NCBI GenBank assembly: GCA_046347945.1
Contig: JAXMFB010000007.1
Span: 1 to 64,000, forward strand
DNA: 64,000 nt
From: Zeimonas sp046347945
GTDB taxonomy: Bacteria > Pseudomonadota > Gammaproteobacteria > Burkholderiales > Burkholderiaceae_E
Reading direction: 5' to 3'
Below the pieces are notes generated by a model, which was given only the letters and a program-made list of their open reading frames with translations, was not told the origin of the DNA and searched no databases. Below, in pieces: positions 25,843 through 33,318 of this stretch. The position numbers and the translations under genes were made by a program. The first letter of the stretch is position 1; each line of letters starts with the position of its first letter.

Positions 25843-27407
25843 ATGGGAAGCGACACCATTCTATCGGTTGTCGCGCAGGCCCGATTCGCGCGACGGCCGG
25901 GGCGCACCGGGCCGGCAGCGCCAGGCAGCAACGCAACACCCAAGATGTCACGGGCACTGACGGTTTCCAGAGCGGCGCAGCTGGTCGGCGTTTCCCGGGC
26001 GGTCCTGCAGCGGATGATCCGCGCCGGCGAGCTGGCCCAGTTCGACGGGCTGGTCGAGATCGACGAGTTGCTGCGCGCGTTTCCGCAGGCGAACATCGAG
26101 GACTCCGGCCTGCTCGAGAAGGTCGCCCGGATCCGCGAGGAGTCGTTCGGCCGCCGGGTGCGCGAGCACGTCCTGCCCTCGCCCGAGATCCTGTCGCAGC
26201 GCCTGTTCGCGCAGAGCCAGGAGCTCGCCGAGATGCGCCGGCACCTGCAGGCGTACCACTCGCTCGTGGCCGCGACCATCGAGCGGCTGAATGCCCGCCC
26301 CGCCCCTGCGGGCCTGGCCGACGAGGCGCGCGACATGCTCGAGCGGGGGCTCGCGCGAGTGCTGGGCAGCGAATCCGACAACCGACTCGACGCCATGACC
26401 GACATGCTGAAGCTGGTGTACGCAAACGTGGTGGTCCGGCCCAGCGGACACGAGTTCCTCGTCCAGGGCAACGACAGCATCCTGCAGGCCGGGTTGAAGG
26501 CCGGGCTCGGGCTGAACTACGGCTGCGCGGGCGGCAACTGCGGGCTGTGCAAGGCGCGGGTCGTCTCGGGCGAGACGCGCCGCGTGCTGCACGCCGACTA
26601 CAGCCTGTCCGAGGCCGAGCGCGCGCAGGGCTACGTGCTGCTGTGCGCACACACGGCGCTCGGCGACCTCGTCATCGAGACGCTCGAGGCCGGCAGCCCG
26701 GCGGACATCCCGCAACAGGAGCTGGTCGCCAGGGTGCGCGCGATCCGCCCGCTCGGGCCGAACACGCTGCTGCTGCACCTGCAGGCGCCGCGCAGCGCTC
26801 GGCTGCGCTTCCTGGCCGGCCAGGGCGCCACGCTCGGGATGGCGCACGACGGTGGCGACCTGCAGGCCACCTGGCCGATCGCGAGCTGTCCTGCGACGAC
26901 CGCAACCTTCACTTCCACGTCGCGCGCGACCCCGGCGACGCGCTCGCCGAGCACTTGTTCTCGGGCGCGGTCGGCGTCGGCGATGCGCTGAACGTGCGCG
27001 GGCCCAGCGGCGACTTCGTGCTCGGCACCGAGTTGCCCCCGAGAGTCGCGTTCCTCGCATGCGACACCGGCTTCGGGCCGGTCAAGAGCCTGATCGAGCA
27101 CGCTATGGCGGCCGAGACCGTCGAGCGCTTCGCACTCTACTGGCTCGCTTCGCGCGAGGACGGCCACTATCTCGCGAACCAGTGCGAGGCCTGGGCCGAT
27201 GCGTTCGACGAGTTCGGCTACTTCGCGGCCCGCGACGACGACCCGGCGCGCGGCGCCGCGCTCGTCGCGAAGCGCGCGCTCGACGACGGCGATCCCGCTG
27301 CGAGCCGGTACTTCGTCGCCGGCCCGCAGGCCTTCGTCGACGGCGCGACGCGCTGCCTGCGCGACGCTGGCGTGCCCGCGCAGGCGCTGCGCGCCGCAGT
27401 CTGCTGA
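25843..27407 (+). CDS. HTH / [2Fe-2S] ferredoxin / FAD-NAD reductase fusion (one-base deletion near 26890)
   Basis: The 5' frame encodes an excisionase- or MerR-like HTH (LTVSRAAQLVGVSRAVLQRM). A helical linker and a plant-type [2Fe-2S] domain follow, with NYGCAGGNCGLC (C-x4-C-x2-C) and the fourth cysteine in VLLCAH. Then comes the start of an FNR-type FAD domain. At about 26890 one C is missing (TGTCC-TGCGAC). Restoring it joins IASCP to CDDRNLHFHVARDPGD and on to the NAD site LACDTGFGPVKSLIEH, ending QALRAAVC at 27407. The corrected product is 521 aa (487 aa from the ATG at 25945). It resembles oxygenase or CDP-glucoseen reductases, but the HTH is unusual. The partner acceptor may be the CMD-Rieske protein next door. 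Confidence 0.8.
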
Positions 27408-27429
27408 ATTCCACCCCGGAAGCCACCCC

Positions 27430-28059
27430 ATGAGCGACGCACTGAATTTCCTGGTCAAGGCCCGGCCCGAGGCCATGGGCCACTATTTCGCGTTCCTGAA
27501 GGACGCGGGCAAGCACCTCGACCCCAAGACCCGCAACCTGATCTCGGTGATCACCAAGGTGCATTCGCAGACCGAGCACGGCCTGAAGCAGTACCTGAAG
27601 CGTGCACTGCGCGAGGGCGCGACGCCGGTCGAGGTGATCGACGCGCTGCTGATGGCTTTCCCGGCGCTCGGACTGACGAAGATCAACTGGGCCGTCGACG
27701 TCATCCTGTCGATGAACCTGCCGGGCTTCGACCCCGCAGCGCTCGGCGCCGAGGCCGCCCGCTGGCGCGACGTGATGGCCGAGCGAGACCTGCCGGCCTC
27801 GGGCGCGGTGCGGATCCAGTGCGACGGGCGCGCGCTGTTCGTCGCGCGCACCGCGTCGGGCGTGAAAGCCTACGACAGCCGCTGCCCGCACCAGGGCACC
27901 GACATCCCGGAGCTCGCGCTCGAGGGCGGCACGCTCACCTGCCCGAAGCACGGCTGGGCGTTCGACGTGGCCAGCGGCGACTGCGTGAAGAACGGCACGA
28001 CGCCGCTGACCCGATTCGATACGCGGGTCGACAACGGCCGCGTGCTCGCATACTGGTGA
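27430..28059 (+). CDS. CMD/AhpD-like domain fused to a Rieske ferredoxin domain
   Basis: This 209-aa protein has two domains. Residues 1-100 are carboxymuconolactone decarboxylase-like (KTRNLISVITKVHSQ, EVIDALLMAFPALGLTK) but lack the CxxC of AhpD. Residues 115-209 are a Rieske domain with both halves of the [2Fe-2S] site, CPHQGTDIP and CPKHGWAFD. It starts 22 nt after the reductase gene, so it may be the electron-accepting ferredoxin of that system. Loss of the redox CxxC suggests that the CMD part is structural or binds a ligand. Confidence 0.82.
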   Translation: MSDALNFLVKARPEAMGHYFAFLKDAGKHLDPKTRNLISVITKVHSQTEHGLKQYLKRALREGATPVEVIDALLMAFPALGLTKINWAVDVILSMNLPGFDPAALGAEAARWRDVMAERDLPASGAVRIQCDGRALFVARTASGVKAYDSRCPHQGTDIPELALEGGTLTCPKHGWAFDVASGDCVKNGTTPLTRFDTRVDNGRVLAYW

Positions 28060-28081
28060 TCACTGGCCAACGGAGAATCCG

Positions 28082-28309
28082 ATGCCGTATTTCGTGTTCC
28101 GGATCGCGGGCATCGTCGGCTTGCCCGAGCGCCTCGCCGAGGCACCCAGCTATCGCGAGGCCAAGGCGATCCTGCGCGAGTTGCGCGCGCGCGAGGGCGG
28201 CGACGCGGCCCCGATCCGAATGGTGTTCGCCGCCAACGAGATCGAAGCCGCCGACCTGCTGACGCAGCCGCGCGAGCCCGATCCGTCGCTGTACGGCGCG
28301 GACGACTGA
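28082..28309 (+). CDS. Hypothetical 75-aa protein
   Basis: A small soluble protein (MPYFVFRIAGIVGLPER ... IRMVFAANEIEAADLL) with a ribosome-binding site (ggaga) and a 22-nt gap after the CMD-Rieske gene. It looks like a compact alpha/beta fold with an acidic tail, without cysteines or signal peptide. The spacing marks it as part of the same operon. I do not recognise a characterised family. Confidence 0.7.
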   Translation: MPYFVFRIAGIVGLPERLAEAPSYREAKAILRELRAREGGDAAPIRMVFAANEIEAADLLTQPREPDPSLYGADD

Positions 28310-28373
28310 GGCCGACCGAGGCCGCGGGCACCAGGCGCCTGATCCTGCCCCGATTCACCGACCCGGTTCTCGC

Positions 28374-28889
28374 ATGCCCCCGCCCGACGAGGACGCATTC
28401 CGCCGCCAACGCGACGCCGCGCTCGGCCACGCGTGCCCGTTCGAGCGGGCGCTGCTGGCCCGATGCGCGGCCTGCGGCCTGGCGCGATCGGTGCTGCTGG
28501 CCGAGCGCGAGGCGATCGGGTGCCAGTCGCAGGCGGCGAGCGAGCGTTGCCACGCCTACCACGACGCGTTGCGCACCGCCTCGCGATTCGCGCTGCGCGC
28601 CGACGCGTCCGCGCCGTGGCCGTTCTCGAAGGAAATCCGCCTGCAGTGCGGGGGCCTGATCGGCCTGCGACAGGCCCTCGACGATGCCGATGGCAGCGGC
28701 GAGGGCGATGACGGCGAGGGCGGCGGCGGTACCGAGGCCGGCTCACCCGATCCGGCCGCGCCGGTCGAAGACGCCGACGCGTTGCTGCAGCGCGCGCTGC
28801 AGCGCTGGGGCGGCCTCGAGGCGCTGCCCTACTCGCGTGTCATCCGGGCGGTGATTCGCCACGAGCCGCGTCGACGAGCGCCTCGCTGA
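28374..28889 (+). CDS. Hypothetical cysteine-rich protein, 171 aa
   Basis: The N-terminal half carries Cys21, Cys31, Cys34, Cys50 and Cys59 (ACPFERALLARCAACG, EAIGCQSQ, SERCHAYHD) plus Cys92 in IRLQCGG, which suggests a metal or Fe-S site. A low-complexity acidic/glycine linker (about 104-125) follows, then a helical C-terminal segment (WGGLEALPYSRVIRAVIRHE). It is the last gene of the + operon. Its 3' end overlaps the convergent 359-aa gene by 50 nt. The function is unknown; the order beside the Rieske and ferredoxin-reductase genes suggests a redox role. Confidence 0.65.
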   Translation: MPPPDEDAFRRQRDAALGHACPFERALLARCAACGLARSVLLAEREAIGCQSQAASERCHAYHDALRTASRFALRADASAPWPFSKEIRLQCGGLIGLRQALDDADGSGEGDDGEGGGGTEAGSPDPAAPVEDADALLQRALQRWGGLEALPYSRVIRAVIRHEPRRRAPR

Positions 28890-29919
28890 ACGCCACTGCG
28901 CCCGCCGTCGCGCCCTCGCGCCACGCATCGAGCATGCGGCGGGCCTGCGCGAGCCAGTGCTCGCGCTGTGCCGAGATCGCGTCGGCCAGCGCCGACGAAG
29001 CGCCCTGCGCACCCGGCCCGGCGCCGCGCCAGCGGAGATAGCCGGCGCGCAGATCGGGCGCGAGCAGGCCGCGCATCCCCCCGAGATTGGCGAACCAGAA
29101 GTGGATCGACGCCCGCTCGTCGCGCTCGAGCAGCGTCGGCAGCGTGGACTCGCAATCGGCCAGCAGGTCGCGGATCGCGCGGGCGACGATCTCGCTGCGA
29201 TGGTCGTCGAGCGCCGCGAGCATCTCCTCCCACTGCGCACCGAGCAGCGCGGCCGCGCGCCGCTCGCCCAGCTCGTGCAGGATCAGCGTCTCGGTCTCGG
29301 CGGCCGTGATGCGCTCGAGCGCCGCTTCGCGGTCGTCGTCGACCCGCCAGGCGTCGACGGCGGCGCACAGCCCCTCGGCCGAGGGGCGCTGTCGCGACAA
29401 CTCGAGGCGGGTGCCCAGCCAGCGCCGCAGCACGTCGCGGCGCACCAGCACCTGGTCGCCGCGGCTCGTGGCCATCGGCGGATTCAGGCCGCGCGCGTGC
29501 TCGCGCCCGGTGACGATGACGGTCGCGCCTTCGCGCGCCTGCGACTGCACGCGCTCGGCGAGCACGAACTCGGGCCGGCGAAAGCGCGCCAGGCCGGCCG
29601 CGTAGACGAACCCCAGCGAGCCGAGACGCTCGTTGACCGCCGCCTCGTCGAACGCGTCGACGCCTTCGCCGATCGGCAGCGCGGCGAAGGCCGCGTCGGC
29701 CTGCTCCGCGAGCGCTTCCCAGTGCGCCTCGCGCATCGCGATCCAGCGCCCGACCTCGCCTCGGTCGGGCGCGAGGTCGAGCGGCAGGTCGCGCTCCCAG
29801 CGGAAGAACTCGCGCATCTGCAGCAGGTAGGTGCACAGCGAAAGATCCTGCGCGTGTACCGCGTCGGCGAGGTCGCAGTTGCGCTGGACGGCCGCGGCCA
29901 GTTCCTCGATGCCGGGCAT
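28840..29919 (-). CDS. Hypothetical 359-aa protein of the tusA-dsrE2 operon
   Basis: This is a mostly helical, soluble protein without signal peptide or membrane segments, starting MPGIEELAAAVQRNCDLADAVH. Features that stand out are Cys15 and Cys29, an aromatic FFRWERDLPLDL segment near 37 and RASIHFWFANLGGMRGLL near 275. No catalytic motif is obvious. The gene follows the S24-like gene with a 10-nt gap and is the last of the - operon. Its 3' end overlaps the convergent Cys-rich gene. I do not recognise the family. Confidence 0.7.
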   Translation of the reverse strand: MPGIEELAAAVQRNCDLADAVHAQDLSLCTYLLQMREFFRWERDLPLDLAPDRGEVGRWIAMREAHWEALAEQADAAFAALPIGEGVDAFDEAAVNERLGSLGFVYAAGLARFRRPEFVLAERVQSQAREGATVIVTGREHARGLNPPMATSRGDQVLVRRDVLRRWLGTRLELSRQRPSAEGLCAAVDAWRVDDDREAALERITAAETETLILHELGERRAAALLGAQWEEMLAALDDHRSEIVARAIRDLLADCESTLPTLLERDERASIHFWFANLGGMRGLLAPDLRAGYLRWRGAGPGAQGASSALADAISAQREHWLAQARRMLDAWREGATAGAVAFSEALVDAARGESPPG

Positions 29920-29929
29920 GAGCGCCTGC

Positions 29930-30346
29930 CTAGGCGACGTAGCGCTTGCTGGCGCGGCGGCGACCCGGCTTGGACTTCTGGATGATCACGCCGCGGACCG
30001 CCGACAGGTCGGCGATCGGGAGGTCGGGATAGGCGGGATTGAGCGGGCGCAGCAGCCAGTGGCCGGCGGCGTCGCGCGCGAGCTGCCGGAAGATCCACTC
30101 GTCGTTGCAGCGGGCGAACACGAACGAGCCTTCGCTCACGAGCCCGTCGGGCTCGATCACGATGATCTCGCCCTCGGCGAACTCGGGAAGCATCGAGTCG
30201 CCGAGCACCATCAGCGCGAACGACTCGCCGGACGAGCAGCCGCCTGCGTCGTGCTCGTCGGCGGGCACGTCGGCGCCGCCCGGGCCGAGCGCCTCGACGC
30301 GGATCGGAAAGACCCGCTTCGAGCCGTCGGATCCGTGCGCGCCCAA
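29930..30346 (-). CDS. S24/LexA-like peptidase-fold protein lacking a DNA-binding domain
   Basis: This 138-aa protein has the S24 signature with the nucleophile-type serine in VLGDSMLPEFAEGEIIVI, as in the C-terminal domain of LexA and phage repressors. There is no HTH in front. In the strand that normally bears the general-base lysine, the sequence is DEWIFRQLARD, with arginine instead of lysine, so self-cleavage is doubtful. The end is basic (SKPGRRRASKRYV). It sits 7 nt after dsrE2 in a sulfur-carrier operon, which suggests a sensing or scaffolding role rather than an SOS role. Confidence 0.72.
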   Translation of the reverse strand: MGAHGSDGSKRVFPIRVEALGPGGADVPADEHDAGGCSSGESFALMVLGDSMLPEFAEGEIIVIEPDGLVSEGSFVFARCNDEWIFRQLARDAAGHWLLRPLNPAYPDLPIADLSAVRGVIIQKSKPGRRRASKRYVA

Positions 30347-30353
30347 CGCCGAC

Positions 30354-30824
30354 TCAGATGTAGAGCTGGATGTCGGCCGAGCCGGCGAAATCGAGGAAGG
30401 TCGTCGCGCCGCCGAACTCGATGCCGTCGATGAAATCCGACGGCTTGAACTCGAACAGGTCGACGGTCATCTGGCACGCGATGAACTTGACGTCGGCCTC
30501 GAGGCACAGCGAGCGCAGCTCCTCGAGCGAGGCCACGCCCTTGGCCTTCATCTTGTTCTTCATCATCATCGTCGCCATCGCTTCCATGCCGGGAAGCGCC
30601 TGCACCAGCACCGGCATCGGCACGGGCATCGGCATCGCCGGGTTGGCCAGCGGGCTGATCCTGATGCCGCTCAGGTCCTTGCGCAGCAGCGACAGGCCGT
30701 AGAAGGTGCAGAACACCTGCACCTCGTAGCCGAGCGCGGCTGCCGTAGAAGACAGGATCAGCGGCGGGTACGCCCAATCGAGCGTGCCCTTGGTGGCGAT
30801 GATCGCCATCTTCTTCGGTTCCAT
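30354..30824 (-). CDS. dsrE2: DsrE2, DsrE/F/H-like sulfur-relay protein
   Basis: This 156-aa member of the DsrE2 family passes sulfane sulfur to or from TusA. It starts KKMAIIATKGTLDWAYPP, typical of the family. Candidate sulfur-carrying residues are Cys107 and Cys117 (RSLCLEADVKFIACQMTV), with Cys39 in a hydrophobic segment (VFCTFYGL). A methionine- and proline-rich central loop is also usual. tusA lies directly upstream, giving the common tusA-dsrE2 pair of sulfur oxidisers. Confidence 0.92.
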   Translation of the reverse strand: MEPKKMAIIATKGTLDWAYPPLILSSTAAALGYEVQVFCTFYGLSLLRKDLSGIRISPLANPAMPMPVPMPVLVQALPGMEAMATMMMKNKMKAKGVASLEELRSLCLEADVKFIACQMTVDLFEFKPSDFIDGIEFGGATTFLDFAGSADIQLYI

Positions 30825-30887
30825 TCGTCTCCCTCTGTGTAATTCGCGTTGACGCCCTGTCGACGCCGGCGGGCGATGCGTGCCGGC

Positions 30888-31115
30888 TTACTTCTTCTTG
30901 ATCAGGAACACGAAGTTGCCGCCCTCTTCCCCGGACGACAGCAGTTCGTTGCCGGTCTGCTTGGCAAAGGCTTCCATGTCCTTCACCGAACCGGAGTCGG
31001 TGGACGTGACGCGCAGCACCTGACCCGAGCTCAGGTCGTTGAGCGCCTTCTTCGTCTTGATGATCGGCAGCGGGCAGTTCAGGCCGCGCGCGTCGAGTTC
31101 CTTGTCGAAATTCAT
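30888..31115 (-). CDS. tusA: TusA, sulfur carrier protein
   Basis: This 75-aa protein has the defining CPxP motif (RGLNCPLPIIKTKKAL, Cys14) that carries persulfide sulfur. In sulfur oxidisers it works with DsrE2 and delivers sulfur to DsrEFH and DsrC. It is preceded by a 154-nt gap containing a perfect TACCC-N5-GGGTA repeat and by a ribosome-binding site (gggag). dsrE2 follows after 63 nt. Confidence 0.96.
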   Translation of the reverse strand: MNFDKELDARGLNCPLPIIKTKKALNDLSSGQVLRVTSTDSGSVKDMEAFAKQTGNELLSSGEEGGNFVFLIKKK

Positions 31116-31227
31116 CCTCGATACTCCCTTCGTTGATCGATCGGCGTTCGCCGCCAGGCGCCACGGACGCGTGGCCGCCGGCCAGAGCGTAACCGAGAAT
31201 TACGCGCGATCGCCGGGGCCGCGTCCA

Positions 31228-31242
31228 TACCCTCGTCGGGTA
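31228..31242. promoter_or_regulatory. Inverted repeat TACCC-N5-GGGTA upstream of tusA
   Basis: A perfect 15-nt inverted repeat (TACCCTCGTCGGGTA) lies 113 nt upstream of tusA in the 154-nt intergenic gap. It shares the outer TACC-N7-GGTA frame with a site at 33008-33022 upstream of the FadL-like gene. NarL-type regulators bind inverted heptamers starting TAC, so the NarL-like regulator at 11316 is a candidate binder; this is inference. Confidence 0.4.
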
Positions 31243-31269
31243 AGCGCGGCCCCTGCCGACGGCGTACCT

Positions 31270-31602
31270 TCAGTACCCACCCTTGCCGAAGGGCTTCGTC
31301 AGGCCTGCGACGCGAGGACCCTGCCGGGCCGGCTGGTTCGGAAACAGCTCGTAGAGCTTCGTCTTCCAGTCGACGCCCGGATGCGACTCCTCGAAGTCCT
31401 TGAGCATGTTCCGGAAGTTCGGCGTGTGGCCGTCCTCCTGGAACCGCTCGCGCAGGTAGGCGACCACCGTCCAGTGGTCGTCGGTGAGTTCGATGCCCTC
31501 GGCCTGCGCGATCGCGCGCACCGCGTCCTCGCTGTAGTCGGGTTCGAGCAGGAAACCTTCCTCGTCCGCCTCGACCTCGACGCCGTTGATCAGGTACCCC
31601 AA
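31270..31602 (-). CDS. DsrC-family paralogue lacking both C-terminal cysteines
   Basis: This 110-aa protein is clearly a DsrC/TusE homologue (MGYLINGVEVEADEEGF ... HWTVVAYLRERFQEDGHTP). Its C-terminal arm, however, reads ARQGPRVAGLTKPFGKGGY. The penultimate Cys of DsrC is Gly and the upstream Cys is Gly or Pro; there is no cysteine anywhere. It cannot act as a persulfide carrier. Such cysteine-less DsrC-like proteins have been discussed as regulatory (RspA-like). It lies 25 nt after the FadL-like gene and upstream of tusA-dsrE2. Confidence 0.9.
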   Translation of the reverse strand: MGYLINGVEVEADEEGFLLEPDYSEDAVRAIAQAEGIELTDDHWTVVAYLRERFQEDGHTPNFRNMLKDFEESHPGVDWKTKLYELFPNQPARQGPRVAGLTKPFGKGGY

Positions 31603-31627
31603 TGTCCGTCCCTCGTCGTGTTTCCGG

Positions 31628-32890
31628 TCAGAACTGCCAGCCGAATGCGACGCCCAGCGAGTTCTGGCTCATGCGCAGGTCGGCCGTGCCGCCGCCGAAG
31701 CCTGCCGGCGGCATCCCCGGCGGCAACCCGCCGCTCACGGTCTTCTTGAATCCGTGCATGTAGGCGACGCTCAGTTCCTTGCCGCCGCCGAGTTGCCAGG
31801 TCGCGCCGAGCGTGAGGTGGTTCTCGATCACGCCGGGGGCGAGGATGTTGAACGTGACTTCGCCCGACGGAATCGGCTGCCGGCCCATGCTGAAGCCGCC
31901 GCGCAGCGTGAGCTTCTCGCTGTACCGGTAGTCCGCGCCGAGCTTGAACACCGTCATGTCGCGCCAGCCGAAGCCGGGACCGTTGGCGCCGCCGAGGGGT
32001 ATTCCGGCCATCAGGGCAGACATCGAATTGCCGACGGAGCCCACGCCGCTGTAGTCGATCTGCTGGACGTCGGCGGCCACGGTCAGCTTCGGCGTGGCCT
32101 TGAACGCGATGCCCACGCCGTAGTTGGCCGGGATGTCGAAGTCGCCGCCGTCGGCGAACAGGCCGGCGTAGTCCTTGAACTTGCCCATCTTGGTCTTGGT
32201 CTGGTAGGTCGCGCCGAGCGTCACCGTGTCGCTCATGCGGCCGGTCCAGCCGATGCGCACGCCCCAGCCGGAGGACGAATCCTCGCCATTGTTCGTCACT
32301 TTCGTCGGGTCCGCCGACATCATCGTGAACGGCTGCAGGCCATACGCAGAGAAACGCTGGTGCGCGAGGTTCAGCGACACGCCGATCGCATGGTCGGGCG
32401 TGATCTTGTAGGCCACCGTCGGCGCAATGAACAGCTGCGTCAGGTCGACGCCCGTGGTGCCCGTGACGCCCCAGGCCGAGAACGGCGACTTCTCGTACGT
32501 GGTGTTCATGCCGCCGTTGCCGTAGACGACCACGCCCACCGACAGGTTCGGATTGATCATCCGGTTGTAGCCGAAGTCGGGCACGAAGAACATGTTGCGC
32601 CCGTCGCCGTCGTAGGTGCCGTTCAGGCCGGCGGCGTTTCCGCTGATCTCCGCCTCGCGGGCCGGCATGAACACGTCGAGGCCGAAATCCATCCGGTTGC
32701 CGACGAAGGCCATGCCGGCGGGGTTGGTCGCCGCGGCCATCGCGTCCTGCGGCAGCGCGATGCCGACGCCGGCCATCCCCTTGGCCTTGATGCCGTAGCC
32801 GTGCGAAAAGTAGCCGTTGGTCGCGTGACCGAGCGCGGGTGCCATGCAACCCGCCACCACCAGCGCAATCTGACTGATCCTGAGCTTCAC
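31628..32890 (-). CDS. FadL/OmpP1-family outer membrane transporter
   Basis: This 420-aa beta-barrel begins with a signal peptide (KLRISQIALVVAGCMAPALGHA) followed by the FadL-type mature start TNGYFSHGYGIKAKGMAG. The protein ends with the aromatic FGWQF typical of outer membrane barrels. The GTG at 32890 is chosen because aggag lies 6-7 nt upstream and the signal peptide then starts at once. FadL proteins import hydrophobic compounds. In this operon (DsrC-like, TusA, DsrE2) uptake of a hydrophobic sulfur compound is conceivable, but that is inference. Confidence 0.88.
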   Translation of the reverse strand: MKLRISQIALVVAGCMAPALGHATNGYFSHGYGIKAKGMAGVGIALPQDAMAAATNPAGMAFVGNRMDFGLDVFMPAREAEISGNAAGLNGTYDGDGRNMFFVPDFGYNRMINPNLSVGVVVYGNGGMNTTYEKSPFSAWGVTGTTGVDLTQLFIAPTVAYKITPDHAIGVSLNLAHQRFSAYGLQPFTMMSADPTKVTNNGEDSSSGWGVRIGWTGRMSDTVTLGATYQTKTKMGKFKDYAGLFADGGDFDIPANYGVGIAFKATPKLTVAADVQQIDYSGVGSVGNSMSALMAGIPLGGANGPGFGWRDMTVFKLGADYRYSEKLTLRGGFSMGRQPIPSGEVTFNILAPGVIENHLTLGATWQLGGGKELSVAYMHGFKKTVSGGLPPGMPPAGFGGGTADLRMSQNSLGVAFGWQF

Positions 32891-33007
32891 GGTGTCTCCT
32901 GCTGCCCTGTTGTCGTTTCCGGCGCGAGGCCTCTCCCCGCGACCGCTGTCCTGCATGTTCATGGCGCGCCCGGAAGGCGTCCATAACCCTAATGATAGCG
33001 ACGGTAT

Positions 33008-33022
33008 TACCTTAAAGGGGTA
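33008..33022. promoter_or_regulatory. Inverted repeat TACC-N7-GGTA upstream of the FadL-like operon
   Basis: TACCTTAAAGGGGTA, an imperfect inverted repeat with TACC and GGTA ends, lies in the AT-rich part of the 146-nt gap between the acylphosphatase and FadL-like genes, about 118 nt upstream of the latter. It has the same 15-nt frame as the site at 31228-31242. It may be an operator for a NarL-type regulator. Confidence 0.4.
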
Positions 33023-33036
33023 TGGAGTATCGGGGC

Positions 33037-33309
33037 TCAGTCGGTCGGCCGCATATCGAAGCCGACGAACTCGCCGCTCGCCGGCCCGACGTCCACCCGC
33101 ATGACGCGCGCCGCCGTCGGGCCGCGCGCCGCCCAGCGCGTCAGGGCCTCGACCGCCGCCGGGTCGCCGGCCACGACCGCCTCGACCGAGCCGTCCCGTC
33201 GGTTGCGGACCCAGCCGGCCAATCCGAGGCGCCGCGCCTCGAGCGCCAGCGAAGCGCGAAACCCCACCCCCTGCACGAGCCCGTGAATCGTCAACCGGCG
33301 CTGCAGCAT
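33037..33309 (-). CDS. acyP: Acylphosphatase
   Basis: This 90-aa protein hydrolyses acyl phosphates. The signature HGLVQGVGFRASL (residues 9-21) contains the catalytic Arg and phosphate-binding loop, and the second motif is GWVRNRRDGSVEAVV with the catalytic Asn. The length is standard. It lies 9 nt downstream of the DMT transporter gene, so they may be co-transcribed, with no functional link evident. Confidence 0.93.
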   Translation of the reverse strand: MLQRRLTIHGLVQGVGFRASLALEARRLGLAGWVRNRRDGSVEAVVAGDPAAVEALTRWAARGPTAARVMRVDVGPASGEFVGFDMRPTD

Positions 33310-33318
33310 GGCGCGGGC

